Under the pieces are notes generated by a model, which saw only the letters and a list, made by a program, of their open reading frames with translations, was not told the origin of the DNA and ran no database searches. Positions 1 to 7,441 of a DNA stretch of 14,110 nucleotides are shown here, piece by piece (position 1 is the stretch's first letter; the number at the start of each line of letters is the position of its first letter). The DNA lies in assembly GCA_002433675.1 (NCBI GenBank), contig DJIP01000327.1:1380-15489 (forward strand), in the 5' to 3' direction. The position numbers and the translations under genes were made by a program. This DNA comes from Halomonas halophila. GTDB taxonomy: Bacteria; Pseudomonadota; Gammaproteobacteria; Pseudomonadales; Halomonadaceae.

Positions 1-1202
1 CCGAAGCCGAAGGAGTTGGACAGGGTCACGTCGACCTTGGCGTCCCGGGCGGTATGCGGCACGTAGTCGAGCACGCACCCTTCCTGGGGGTTGTCCAGGT
101 TGATGGTGGGCGGCAGCGCCTGGTCACGAATCGCCAGGATGCTGAATACCGCCTCCACCGCACCGGCGGCGCCGAGCAGGTGGCCGATCATCGACTTGGT
201 GGAGCTGACCGCGACGCTTTCGGCGGCGCTGCCCATGACCTTCTCCACCGCGCGGCTCTCGGCCAGGTCGCCGGCGGCGGTCGAGGTGCCGTGGGCATTG
301 ATGTAGTCGATCTCGCTGGCGTCGATGCCGGCGTCCTTGATCGCGTTGGCCATGGAGGCCGCCGCGCCGCGGCCGTCTTCCGGCGGCAGGGTCATGTGGT
401 AGGCGTCATCGCTCATGCCGAAACCGATCAGCTCGGCATAGATGGTCGCCCCACGTGCCTTGGCGTGCTCGTACTCTTCCAGCACTACCACACCGGCGCC
501 GTCGGACAGCACGAAACCGTCGCGATCCTTGTCCCAGGGACGGCTGGCCGCCTGGGGATCGTCATTGCGGGTGGACAGTGCCCGCGCGGCGGAGAAGCCA
601 CCCAGCCCCAACGGTGTGGTCGCCATCTCGGCGCCGCCACAGACCATCACGTCGGCGTCGCCGTATGCGATGGTGCGGGCGCTGTAGCCGATATTATGGG
701 TGCCGGTGGTGCAGGCGGTGGTGATGGCGATGTTGGGACCACGGAAGCCATGCTGAATCGCCAGATTGCCCGAGATCATGTTGATGATGGAACCGGGCAC
801 GAAGAATGGCGAGATGCGCCGGGCGCCGCTCTTGTTGAGCGCGTTGTGGTTGTGCTCGATCATCGGCAGCCCACCGATCCCCGAGCCGATGGCCACGCCG
901 ATGCGATCGGCATTTTCGTCGGTACACTCGATACCGGCGTCCTCGATGGCCTGAGCCCCCGCGGCGATACCGTACTGGATGAACAGGTCCATCTTCCTGG
1001 CATCCTTGGGGTTCAGGTAGGGGCTGATATCAAAGTCCTTCACCGAACCGCCGAAGCGCGTGTTGAAGCCGCTGACATCGAAGTGCTCGATGGGCGCCAC
1101 ACCGCTCTTGCCGGCCAGGATGCTGTCCCAGCTTTCCTTGACGGTGTTGCCCACCGGTGTGACCAGGCCGAGGCCCGTCACCACTACCCTTCTACGAGAC
1201 AT
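1..1202 (-). CDS. fabF: Beta-ketoacyl-ACP synthase II (FabF), C-terminus cut by window edge
   Basis: Condensing enzyme of type II fatty-acid synthesis in the cytoplasm. It elongates acyl-ACP with malonyl-ACP and, in E. coli, governs the C16:1 to C18:1 step. The start is ATG at 1202, preceded by a good GGAGGA ribosome site, and the protein opens [18 protein letters not shown] as the family does. The Cys-His-His triad is visible: Cys164 in TTACTTGTH (codon 711-713), then a His in NAHGTST and a His in [17 protein letters not shown]. About 400 residues are present and end in SNSFGFG, the conserved pre-terminal motif, so only about 12-14 residues are missing beyond position 1. It is the last gene seen in the fab cluster. 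It is separated from acpP by 264 nt containing a terminator-like hairpin and its own promoter candidate, so it may be expressed partly independently. Confidence 0.97.
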   Translation of the reverse strand, partial: MSRRRVVVTGLGLVTPVGNTVKESWDSILAGKSGVAPIEHFDVSGFNTRFGGSVKDFDISPYLNPKDARKMDLFIQYGIAAGAQAIEDAGIECTDENADRIGVAIGSGIGGLPMIEHNHNALNKSGARRISPFFVPGSIINMISGNLAIQHGFRGPNIAITTACTTGTHNIGYSARTIAYGDADVMVCGGAEMATTPLGLGGFSAARALSTRNDDPQAASRPWDKDRDGFVLSDGAGVVVLEEYEHAKARGATIYAELIGFGMSDDAYHMTLPPEDGRGAAASMANAIKDAGIDASEIDYINAHGTSTAAGDLAESRAVEKVMGSAAESVAVSSTKSMIGHLLGAAGAVEAVFSILAIRDQALPPTINLDNPQEGCVLDYVPHTARDAKVDVTLSNSFGF

Positions 1203-1264
1203 CAGCTTTCCTCCAGACATCCAAAAAGTTACGGCCCAACTGTGGAGGACCGTCGGTTGCGCGC

Positions 1265-1293
1265 ATTATACCCGAGACACAGGCCGCTGTGCT
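1265..1293 (-). promoter_or_regulatory. Candidate fabF promoter in the acpP-fabF gap
   Basis: On the minus strand a perfect TATAAT hexamer lies at 1270-1265. The hexamer 17 bp upstream (1293-1288, AGCACA) matches TTGACA only in its last three bases. The predicted start near 1258 gives a leader of about 55 nt before the fabF ATG, and the site lies downstream of the acpP terminator-like hairpin, where a separate fabF promoter would be expected. It is supported by the -10 and position only. Confidence 0.45.
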
Positions 1294-1358
1294 CCCCCCG
1301 GCGCCGAGGCTTTACCGGGAGCTGGCACAGGGCCCTACCTGCGGGGCCTGGATACGCA

Positions 1359-1388
1359 AAAGCCGCCCTGGTAAACCAGGACGGCTTT
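1359..1388 (-). terminator. Intrinsic-terminator-like hairpin after acpP
   Basis: The inverted repeat has arms 1359-1371 and 1376-1388 with a four-base loop and a single C/A mismatch in a 13-position stem. Read on the minus strand the 3' arm ends in CGGCTTTTG, a short T run as in an intrinsic terminator. It begins about 80 nt after the acpP stop and would terminate or attenuate the acpP message before fabF. The T run is short, so read-through is likely. Confidence 0.6.
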
Positions 1389-1389
1389 C

Positions 1390-1408
1390 GCGGGGATTGC
1401 ATCCCCGC
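1390..1408 (-). other. Second hairpin just after the acpP stop
   Basis: A perfect 8-bp GC-rich stem (1390-1397 with 1401-1408) closes a 3-nt loop immediately upstream, in minus-strand transcription, of the terminator-like hairpin. It has no T run of its own. It may protect the 3' end of the abundant acpP message from exonucleases; that role is inferred. Confidence 0.5.
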
Positions 1409-1466
1409 CTTTCAGCAAGCGGCCATCGCCGCCACCGGCAGACTGACTCGAAACTCCGAGCCGGTC

Positions 1467-1700
1467 TTACTGGTTGGCGTTGACGTAGTCGATCGCTTCC
1501 TGAACGGTGGTAATTTTCTCGGCTTCTTCATCAGGAATTTCGGTATCGAATTCCTCTTCCAGCGCCATCACCAGCTCAACGGTGTCCAGGGAATCAGCGC
1601 CCAGGTCCTCGGTGAAGGAAGAGGAGTTCTGAATATCTTCTTCCTTGACGTTCAGGCGCTCTGCCACAACTTTCTTCACGCGCTCTTCGATGGTGCTCAT
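1467..1700 (-). CDS. acpP: Acyl carrier protein
   Basis: Small acidic carrier (77 aa) that holds growing acyl chains on a 4'-phosphopantetheine arm and serves the Fab enzymes and PlsX. The attachment serine is Ser37 in the [10 protein letters not shown] motif, followed by the acidic helix II residues [18 protein letters not shown] that dock partner enzymes. Length and sequence are typical of the family. The ATG at 1700 has GGAG about 10 nt upstream. It lies 121 nt downstream of fabG, a gap wide enough for its own promoter, and is followed by two hairpins before fabF. That layout fits a highly expressed gene with its own transcript within the cluster. Confidence 0.98.
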   Translation of the reverse strand: MSTIEERVKKVVAERLNVKEEDIQNSSSFTEDLGADSLDTVELVMALEEEFDTEIPDEEAEKITTVQEAIDYVNANQ

Positions 1701-1774
1701 TTAGACATACTCCAGTCGTTCACGTTAGCCGTTCTGATGACCAGCTGGTTAATTCCGCAAGTAAACTGCGGGGT

Positions 1775-1803
1775 AGTTTATAGACCCCTTCGGGTCGACG
1801 CAA
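1775..1803 (-). promoter_or_regulatory. Possible acpP promoter in the fabG-acpP gap
   Basis: On the minus strand TTGCGT (1803-1798) and TAAACT (1780-1775) are 17 bp apart; TATAAA at 1782-1777 is an alternative -10. Each hexamer is only a moderate match. The 121-nt gap and the separate acpP promoter known in E. coli make a promoter here plausible, but the exact site is uncertain. Confidence 0.3.
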
Positions 1804-1821
1804 CACACGCAGGAAGCGCAT

Positions 1822-2565
1822 TCAGCGCATGTTCATCCCGCCATTGACGTGCAGGGTTTCGCCAGTGATATAGGCTGCGCTATCGCTGGTCAAGAACCCG
1901 ACCGCCGCGGCGATTTCCTCGGGCTGCCCCAGACGCGCCAGAGGCACCTGCCCCTTGAGCATCGTCTGCTGATCCTCGGACAGCGCCTGGGTCATGTCGG
2001 TGGCGATAAAGCCAGGCGCCACGGCGTTGACGGTGATGGCACGGGAGGCCACCTCGCGCGCCAGCGCCCGGGTGAAGCCTTCCATGCCCGCCTTGGCGGC
2101 AGCATAGTTGCTTTGGCCTGCGTTGCCCATGGTGGCGACCACCGAGCTGACGGAGACGATGCGTCCCCAACGGGCCTTGCTCATGCCGCGCAGGCAGGCC
2201 TTGCTGAGGCGAAAGACCGACTTGAGGTTGGCGTCGAGCACGCCATCCCACTCGTCTTCCTTCATCCGCATCAGCAGGTTGTCTCGGGTGATACCGGCAT
2301 TGTTGACCAGGATGGTCGGCGCACCAAATTCATCGTTGATCGACTTCAGCAGCGCTTCGACGCTGGTCGGATCGGTGACGTCGAGGCGGCGCCCTGCGCC
2401 CTGAAACCCCTGTTCCTTGAGGTCCGCGTCGATGCGGTCGGCACCGGCATCGGTGGTGGCGGTGCCGATCACGATACGTCCCTGCCGCCCCAGCTCGTGG
2501 GCGATGGCACGGCCGATACCGCGGCTGGCCCCGGTAATCAGGGCGACTCTAGGCTCGGTTGTCAT
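1822..2565 (-). CDS. fabG: 3-oxoacyl-ACP reductase FabG
   Basis: NADPH-dependent short-chain dehydrogenase/reductase that makes the first reduction of each elongation cycle, 3-oxoacyl-ACP to 3-hydroxyacyl-ACP. I chose ATG 2565 (247 aa; E. coli has 244) because MTTEPRVALITGASRG then aligns with the family start and GGAAG lies 7 nt upstream. Upstream in-frame starts would add about 12 unlikely residues. The nucleotide-binding TGASRGIG motif is at residues 11-18, NNAG at about 88-91, and the catalytic Ser141, Tyr154 and Lys158 lie in SSVVATMGNAGQSNYAAAK with normal spacing. It sits between fabD (60-nt gap with a hairpin) and acpP (121-nt gap). Confidence 0.97.
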   Translation of the reverse strand: MTTEPRVALITGASRGIGRAIAHELGRQGRIVIGTATTDAGADRIDADLKEQGFQGAGRRLDVTDPTSVEALLKSINDEFGAPTILVNNAGITRDNLLMRMKEDEWDGVLDANLKSVFRLSKACLRGMSKARWGRIVSVSSVVATMGNAGQSNYAAAKAGMEGFTRALAREVASRAITVNAVAPGFIATDMTQALSEDQQTMLKGQVPLARLGQPEEIAAAVGFLTSDSAAYITGETLHVNGGMNMR

Positions 2566-2592
2566 GGTCACTTCCATTGCTTCGTCGTTGTC

Positions 2593-2611
2593 GCCCGGCA
2601 CAGCGCCGGGC
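2593..2611 (-). other. Stable hairpin between fabD and fabG
   Basis: A perfect 7-bp all-GC stem (GCCCGGC at 2593-2599 pairing with GCCGGGC at 2605-2611) with a 5-nt loop. On the minus-strand transcript it lies just after the fabD stop and about 30 nt before the fabG start. No T run follows, so it is not a standard terminator. Processing or stability is possible; the role is unknown. Confidence 0.45.
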
Positions 2612-2625
2612 CAGGAGGCTTTCGA

Positions 2626-3573
2626 TCAATTGATCTCGCGAGCCAGCTCCAGGGCGGCGCTGAGACTGTCGGGGTCGTTGACCGCCAGTCCGCGACTGCC
2701 TCGGGCAATACGCTTGTTGAGGCCGGTGAGAACCTTGCCGGGCCCGCACTCGATAAACACCTCGGCACCGCCGTCGACCATCTTCTCGACACAGGAGACC
2801 CAGCGCACCGGCTGGTAGAGCTGCTCGATCAGACGAGTGCGCAGGGTGGCCACATCGGCGTGGGCCTGGGCATCGACATTCTGCACCACGGTATAGCGCG
2901 GCGCCTTGAGCTCGATATCGCCAAGCGCCTGCTCCAGCCGCTCGGCGGCCGGCCGCATCAGCTCACAGTGGGACGGCACCGACACCGGCAGCGGCATCGC
3001 ACGCTTGGCCCCGGCCTCCTGACAGGCGGCGATGGCGCGATCCACGGCGGCCTTGCTGCCGGCGATCACCACCTGCCCGGGAGCATTGTAGTTGACGGCA
3101 GCGACCACGTCCCCGTCGGCAGCCTTGGCGCAGGCCTGCTCGACGGCCGCGTCATCCAGACCGAGGATCGCCGCCATGGCGCCCTGCCCGGCCGGCACGG
3201 CCTGCTGCATGGCTTCACCACGCAGGCGAACCAGACGAACCCCTTCCGCAAAGGAAAGCGCGCCGGCGCACACCATGGCGCTGTATTCGCCGAGACTATG
3301 ACCGGCCATGGCGCCAGGGCGGGGGCCCTCGAGCTCCTGCCACACGCGCCAGATCGCCACGCTGGACGCCAACAGTGCCGGCTGGGTGCAGGCGGTGGCG
3401 TTGAGCGCCTCCGCGGGACCTTCCTGGACCACCTGCCACAGGTCGTAACCCAGCGCCTCCGAGGCCTCCTCGAAGGTCGTCCTCACCACGCTGTAGCGTT
3501 CGGCCAGATCGCGCAGCATGCCGACCTGTTGCGACCCCTGCCCAGGGAAGATAAGGGCAAGCGGTTGAGTCAT
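2626..3573 (-). CDS. fabD: Malonyl-CoA:ACP transacylase FabD
   Basis: Transfers malonyl from CoA to the AcpP phosphopantetheine, feeding elongation by FabF-type synthases. The N-terminal GQGSQ motif is at residues 11-15, the nucleophile Ser93 is in GHSLGEYSA, Arg118 is in RLRGEAMQ and the catalytic His202 is in SVPSHCELM. All match the E. coli positions within one residue. I chose ATG 3573 (315 aa; E. coli 309) because AGGTG lies 6 nt upstream and MTQ matches E. coli. An in-frame GTG at 3582 directly abuts the plsX stop and would add three residues. The 9-nt gap to plsX suggests translational coupling. fabH is not between them. Confidence 0.97.
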   Translation of the reverse strand: MTQPLALIFPGQGSQQVGMLRDLAERYSVVRTTFEEASEALGYDLWQVVQEGPAEALNATACTQPALLASSVAIWRVWQELEGPRPGAMAGHSLGEYSAMVCAGALSFAEGVRLVRLRGEAMQQAVPAGQGAMAAILGLDDAAVEQACAKAADGDVVAAVNYNAPGQVVIAGSKAAVDRAIAACQEAGAKRAMPLPVSVPSHCELMRPAAERLEQALGDIELKAPRYTVVQNVDAQAHADVATLRTRLIEQLYQPVRWVSCVEKMVDGGAEVFIECGPGKVLTGLNKRIARGSRGLAVNDPDSLSAALELAREIN

Positions 3574-3582
3574 CTTGATCAC

Positions 3583-4656
3583 CTATAGCTCTTGTTGGCC
3601 ATCATCCATACCCACACTACCCCCGGATAAGGGGCCGGAAGATGGACGACGATGGTCGAGCTCGGCCTCCAGCCGGCTCGGCAAGTCACGGCTGACCTCC
3701 TGGGAGGCGCGCTTCAGGGCATAGTAAAATCCCTGAGCGTCACAGCTGCCATGACTCTTTATTACAATACCCGCCAGCCCCAGCAGGCTGGCGCCGTTGT
3801 AGCGAACCGGATCCAGTTCACTCTTCAATCGCTTGAGCGCAGGCCGGGCCAGCATCCCCACCAGTCGACTCCCCCAGTGCGCCTCGAAGGTCGCCTGGAC
3901 GCGACCGACCAGCATCTTGGCCAGCCCCTCGCTGGCCTTGAGCAGCACATTGCCGACGAAGCCGTCACAGACAACGACGTCCGCCTGACCGGCAAACACG
4001 CCATCGCCCTCGATAAAGCCAAGATAGTCGATCCCGGCCACCTGGCGCAGCGCCGCATCGGCCTGCTGTACCGCCAGCGAGCCTTTGGTCGACTCCACCC
4101 CAACATTGAGCAAGGCGATCCGCGGAGCCGTCAGACCATCGACGTGGCGCGCCATGATATCGCCCATCAGGGCGAAGTCCACCAGGCGCTCCGCTGACAC
4201 ATCCACATTGGCACCCAGATCAAGCAAATAGCAGCGCCCGTCGCCTCGCGTCGGAATCGCTGTACTGATAGCCGGGCGCGGCACCCCCGGGACCATGCCG
4301 AGGGCACGACGTGACAGCGCCATCAAGGCGCCAGTATTGCCGGAACTGACGCCGACATCGGCCTCACCCGCCGCCACACAGTCAAGCATGCGAGCCATGC
4401 TTGAAGCATGACCTCGTCGCAGCGCCTGAGAGGCGCGCATATCGGCGGGGATGACGTCGGGCGCGTCACACAGGTGCAGATGCGACGCCGCCGCGGCCAG
4501 AGGCCGCGGCAGGCGTGAAATCTCGTCATTCAGCAGGCCCACAGGGCCGAACAGCTGAATCTCGAGCTGCGGATCCTCGATGACTGCCCTGGCCGCCCCC
4601 GCCACGGTGGCGCGAGGACCCTTGTCCCCGCCCATGGCATCTACGGCAATCCGCAT
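3583..4656 (-). CDS. plsX: Phosphate acyltransferase PlsX
   Basis: Peripheral membrane enzyme converting acyl-ACP plus phosphate to acyl-phosphate, the acyl donor for PlsY in glycerophospholipid synthesis. It has 357 aa (E. coli 356). Visible family motifs are MGGDKGP near residues 8-14, SGNTGA at 105-110, LDLGANVD at about 145-152, DGFVGN at 231-236 and GASLLGL at 288-294. The ATG at 4656 gives the expected N-terminus [11 protein letters not shown], although the ribosome site is weak. It lies 34 nt after rpmF, and its TAG stop touches the possible GTG of fabD, so it is certainly co-transcribed with both. The C-terminal tail after about residue 330 is not conserved-looking. Confidence 0.97.
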   Translation of the reverse strand: MRIAVDAMGGDKGPRATVAGAARAVIEDPQLEIQLFGPVGLLNDEISRLPRPLAAAASHLHLCDAPDVIPADMRASQALRRGHASSMARMLDCVAAGEADVGVSSGNTGALMALSRRALGMVPGVPRPAISTAIPTRGDGRCYLLDLGANVDVSAERLVDFALMGDIMARHVDGLTAPRIALLNVGVESTKGSLAVQQADAALRQVAGIDYLGFIEGDGVFAGQADVVVCDGFVGNVLLKASEGLAKMLVGRVQATFEAHWGSRLVGMLARPALKRLKSELDPVRYNGASLLGLAGIVIKSHGSCDAQGFYYALKRASQEVSRDLPSRLEAELDHRRPSSGPLSGGSVGMDDGQQEL

Positions 4657-4690
4657 CCCGGCGGCCAGGCGCTATCGAGGCGTCGTCAAC

Positions 4691-4861
4691 TTATACGTCG
4701 ACGACCTTGCGGCCGCGATAGAAACCGTCCGGAGAGACGTGGTGACGCAGGTGAGTGGTGCCGGTCTCCTTGTCCTGGGACAGGGTCGGTGCACTCAGAG
4801 CGTCGTGGCTACGACGCATGCCGCGCTTGGAACGGGTCTTACGGTTCTGCTGAACTGCCAT
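4691..4861 (-). CDS. rpmF: 50S ribosomal protein L32
   Basis: A 56-aa basic protein of the large ribosomal subunit. The sequence begins [20 protein letters not shown], nearly identical to what is known for E. coli L32, and ends [11 protein letters not shown]. It has no cysteines, so it is the zinc-free form; HLRHH stands where zinc forms have a Cys pair. The start at ATG 4861 has GGAG 9 nt upstream. It sits 25 nt after yceD and 34 nt before plsX, the conserved yceD-rpmF-plsX arrangement that couples ribosome and lipid synthesis genes in one transcript. Confidence 0.98.
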   Translation of the reverse strand: MAVQQNRKTRSKRGMRRSHDALSAPTLSQDKETGTTHLRHHVSPDGFYRGRKVVDV

Positions 4862-4886
4862 GGGAAATCACTCCACAAAAAATCGA

Positions 4887-5420
4887 TCAGGTATCGGTGT
4901 TGCCCTTGAGGCGCTTGAGCACGTCAAAGGGACTGCCAGAGGGCGCTTCCGAGACTTCGGCATCCGCCCCGCTGCTCAGCTGGTCGCGCGAGACAGGACA
5001 CTCTGACTCGTCGTGGTAGACCACCTGGGGCAGACTGAGGATGAGCTCATCCTCGACCACGCCCAGAAGGTCCAGCTGTTCATTCTCCACCAGCACCGGT
5101 TCATGGGTGCTCGGCAGATCGGCGGCCAGGTCGTCACTGCTGACGAGCCCGAGCAGGAAGTCGCTCGTGACATGTTGGGCCATGGGCTGAAGACAGCGGC
5201 GACACGGCAGCTGCAGTTCGGCCTCCAGGCGCCCCCGGATCACCCGACGCCCCTGAGCGTCGATGGCGAATTCCAGCCAGGCGCTGGCATCGCCCTGTTG
5301 AGCGCCAACCTCTTCGGTCAGGCGACTCATGTCGGCCAGCGCCACCAGGCCTTCGAGGTGTTCGGCTTGGGCGGCGAGCTTGTAGGGCTCGACCCGGCCG
5401 GGCAATCGTGAGGTCAACAT
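4887..5420 (-). CDS. yceD: YceD / DUF177 family protein
   Basis: Conserved protein of 177 aa (E. coli 173), nearly always just upstream of rpmF. Members are linked to 23S rRNA accumulation, but the biochemical activity is not settled. Visible features are LPCRRC in the middle (the Cys-x-x-Cys region of the family), an acidic central stretch, LLGVVEDELILSLPQV and a conserved HDESECPVS, then a C-terminal PFDVLKRLKG. The start MLTSRLPGRVEP aligns residue for residue with the E. coli start MQKVKLPLTLDP, which supports ATG 5420. That start has no recognisable ribosome site and lies only about 10 nt after a strong -10 element, so translation may be leaderless. It is the first gene of the fab-side operon. 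Confidence 0.93.
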   Translation of the reverse strand: MLTSRLPGRVEPYKLAAQAEHLEGLVALADMSRLTEEVGAQQGDASAWLEFAIDAQGRRVIRGRLEAELQLPCRRCLQPMAQHVTSDFLLGLVSSDDLAADLPSTHEPVLVENEQLDLLGVVEDELILSLPQVVYHDESECPVSRDQLSSGADAEVSEAPSGSPFDVLKRLKGNTDT

Positions 5421-5429
5421 AGGCGCGCA

Positions 5430-5458
5430 ATGATAGGCACTCGCTCCGCCTCTGTCAA
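5430..5458 (-). promoter_or_regulatory. Near-consensus sigma70-type promoter of the yceD-rpmF-plsX-fab operon
   Basis: On the minus strand TTGACA (5458-5453, perfect) is followed by a 17-bp spacer and TATCAT (5435-5430, five of six). The predicted start, 6-7 nt downstream, is about 5423, which leaves only about 3 nt before the yceD ATG at 5420. Being so close to consensus, it should be strong. The message would be essentially leaderless. Confidence 0.8.
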
Positions 5459-5570
5459 AGCCCTGTGCTCAATAGGTTACCATGTCCCGGAATCCGCTCG
5501 AACCCGGCGAGCACAACCTGCCCGTAGCGGGCCTCCCCGACACGACTCCACACACGACAAGGAAAGACGC

Positions 5571-6158
5571 ATGACCCCACTGGTGCTTGCCTCCAGCTCC
5601 CCCTGGCGCCGCGAACTGCTCGAACGCCTGGGACTGCCCTTCTCCTGGGCGAGCCCTGACATCGACGAGACCCGCCGCGCCGGCGAGACGCCCACATCAC
5701 TGGTGCAGCGGCTGTCGCTGACCAAGGCCGAAGCGCTGGCCGACGCCTACTCTCGCCATCTGATCATCGGCTCCGACCAGGTGGCGCTGTTCGACGACCA
5801 GATCCTGGGCAAACCCCACACCCAGGAGCGCGCCTGCGCACAACTACGCGCCTTCTCGGGGCAGCGGGTGCGCTTTGTCACTGGACTGGCGCTGCTCGAC
5901 ACCGCCGAGCATCGCCACTGGGTCGGCTACCAGCACTATGATGTGATCTTTCGCCGCCTCACCGATACCGAGATCAGCACCTACGTCGAACGTGAGCAGC
6001 CGCTTCAGTGCGCCGGCAGCTTTCGCATGGAGGGTCTCGGCATCACCCTGTTCGAGCGCCTGGAGGGCGAGGACCCGAACAGCCTGATTGGCCTCCCCCT
6101 GATTCTGCTGTGCCGGTGGCTACGCGAGGCAGGCGCCGACCCCCTGGGTGTTGTATAG
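5571..6158 (+). CDS. yceF: Maf-family nucleotide pyrophosphatase (YceF type)
   Basis: Predicted nucleoside-triphosphate pyrophosphatase of the Maf/Ham1 fold. The E. coli relative YceF acts on 7-methyl-GTP, and this sequence is closer to YceF than to the dTTP/UTP enzyme YhdE, with SPWRR, IIGSDQVALFD, GKP, HCAGSF-like QCAGSF and EGLGITLFERLEGEDPNSLIGLPL. The catalytic Asp is residue 69 in GSDQ. The start at ATG 5571 has GGAAAG 4 nt upstream and gives 195 aa (E. coli 194); upstream in-frame codons back to 5430 lie in the promoter region and are unlikely. It is divergent from yceD, with a 150-nt gap holding two small hairpins, and convergent with the S49 peptidase. Confidence 0.94.
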   Translation: MTPLVLASSSPWRRELLERLGLPFSWASPDIDETRRAGETPTSLVQRLSLTKAEALADAYSRHLIIGSDQVALFDDQILGKPHTQERACAQLRAFSGQRVRFVTGLALLDTAEHRHWVGYQHYDVIFRRLTDTEISTYVEREQPLQCAGSFRMEGLGITLFERLEGEDPNSLIGLPLILLCRWLREAGADPLGVV

Positions 6159-6185
6159 AGGGCGTCTGCGCTCACCGAGCTTTCG

Positions 6186-6273
6186 CGCATAGCCCCGGGA
6201 TAGCCCCGGGATAGCTCCGGAATCGCCCCGGACCTGCCCCGGCATAACCCCGGAATAGCCCCGGGGCTATGCG
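6186..6273. repeat. Seven 11-bp GC-rich tandem units bracketed by 14-bp inverted repeats
   Basis: From 6189 to 6265 there are seven consecutive 11-bp units of consensus ATAGCCCCGGG: units 1, 2 and 7 are exact, and units 3-6 differ at two to five positions. A 14-bp sequence at 6186-6199 is the exact reverse complement of 6260-6273, so the whole array can fold back on itself. The last unit also forms a 16-bp perfect palindrome at 6255-6270. The array fills most of the 137-nt convergent gap between maf and the S49 peptidase. There is no T run, so it is not a classic terminator, although it could act as a bidirectional roadblock. Origin and function are unknown. Confidence 0.85.
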
Positions 6274-6295
6274 ATTCAACTGTCACCGACAGCGA

Positions 6296-7375
6296 TCAGG
6301 GCAACTGGTAACGCACCGGGGATGACGCCTGGGGCAGCCCCATCCACTGGGCAACGCCCAGACCGAAACGCCGGGCCAGGCGATCGAAGGCATCCTGGGA
6401 TGGGGTGTAATCCTCGACTCGCGGCTCGTCGAGCCATTTCCGGGCCTCTTCGTCCAAGGTGCCCAGGCGATCCACCAGGCCCAGCTCCAGCGCCTGCTCA
6501 CCGGTCCAGATCAGGCCGCTGAAGATCCGGGGATCATCGGCAAGACGATCACCTCGCCCTGCCTTGACCGCATCGATGAACTGCTGATGGGTCGTATCCA
6601 GCACCTCTTGCCAGAACGCCTGCTGCTCGGGACGCATCTCGGAAAAAGGATCGAGAAAGGCCTTGTTGTCGCCCGCAGTGAAGATACGACGCTCGACGCC
6701 CAGGTCATCGATGGCCCCCTCCAACCCGAAGCCTGCGTAGATCACGCCGATGGAGCCAACCAGACTGGACGGCGCGGCAACAATCTCGTCCGCAGCCGCC
6801 GCCATGTAATAGGCGCCGCTGGCACCCAGATCCTCGACCACCGCGACGATCGGCTTGTCACCGCTCTCGCGCAACGCCATCACCGCATTGTAGACCCGCT
6901 GCGACTGCACCGGACTGCCGCCTGGACTGTTGATATGCAACACCACCGCAGCACTGTCAGGCGACTCCCAGGCGGCTTCGATGCCTTCGATCAGGCGCTC
7001 GGCGTTGGCCGGCGACTCGCTGTCGATCACGCCATCGACCTTGACCACCCCCAGATGCCTGGCCTGCACCCGCTCCTCGCCGGGCGCCATCAGCAGCGCA
7101 TACCCCACCAGCGCCGCCACTCCCAGCAGCAGCGCCAGCCAGGCGAAACGAAAGAACAGCTTCCAGCGCCGACCGCGCCGCTGCTCGACCAGTACGCTCT
7201 GAATCCAGCGATCCATGCTCTCGATCTGGGCAAGGCGCTGGCGCTCCCGCAAAACTTCGGCGCTGTCAGCAGATTCAGCCGGCCCACTGCCGACGCCCGA
7301 TTCAGCCTGCCCGCTGCCGCTGGACGACGACATCTCCCCCTGGGTCCAGGGGTCATCCTTGGGGGTATCCGACAT
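6296..7375 (-). CDS. S49-family signal peptide peptidase (SppA-like)
   Basis: Membrane-anchored serine protease of 359 aa, predicted to degrade cleaved signal peptides. The N-terminal 70 residues are hydrophilic (acidic/Ser-rich, then basic). One membrane helix covers about residues 74-97, and a periplasmic S49 domain follows. The Ser/Lys dyad is visible as Ser186 in DLGASGAYYMA and Lys238 in GDNKAFLDPFSEM. The 52-residue spacing equals that of the B. subtilis SppA dyad (147/199). This is the single-domain short form, not the two-domain 67K E. coli SppA. The ATG at 7375 has AAGGAG 8 nt upstream. It follows the HAD phosphatase gene by 66 nt and is probably co-transcribed with it; the same pair lies next to maf in Pseudomonas. 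Confidence 0.92.
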   Translation of the reverse strand: MSDTPKDDPWTQGEMSSSSGSGQAESGVGSGPAESADSAEVLRERQRLAQIESMDRWIQSVLVEQRRGRRWKLFFRFAWLALLLGVAALVGYALLMAPGEERVQARHLGVVKVDGVIDSESPANAERLIEGIEAAWESPDSAAVVLHINSPGGSPVQSQRVYNAVMALRESGDKPIVAVVEDLGASGAYYMAAAADEIVAAPSSLVGSIGVIYAGFGLEGAIDDLGVERRIFTAGDNKAFLDPFSEMRPEQQAFWQEVLDTTHQQFIDAVKAGRGDRLADDPRIFSGLIWTGEQALELGLVDRLGTLDEEARKWLDEPRVEDYTPSQDAFDRLARRFGLGVAQWMGLPQASSPVRYQLP

Positions 7376-7441
7376 CCCACCACTCCTTGCAAGCCTGGCG
7401 ACAACCAGGAAAAAGACGACTTGTCAGACGATCAACGAGAT

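Noticed and set aside
1783..1796. GACCC-CTTC-GGGTC hairpin between fabG and acpP considered as terminator of fabG
   Set aside because: The stem is only 5 bp with no T run on either strand, and it overlaps the possible acpP promoter spacer.
54..3588. Long plus-strand open frames (597 and 579 codons) opposite fabF, acpP, fabG and fabD
   Set aside because: They lie antisense to clearly identified genes, and their predicted proteins are Gly/Ala/Arg/His-rich with no recognisable domain. This is the usual result of high GC in third codon positions.
5496..5532. Two 5-bp hairpins (5496-5512 and 5520-5532) upstream of maf, considered as an attenuator or riboswitch
   Set aside because: The stems are short, there is no T run and no recognisable riboswitch core; stems this small arise by chance in GC-rich DNA.
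6189..6265. 11-bp array considered as CRISPR
   Set aside because: The units are contiguous with no spacers and are far too short for CRISPR repeats; no cas genes are nearby.
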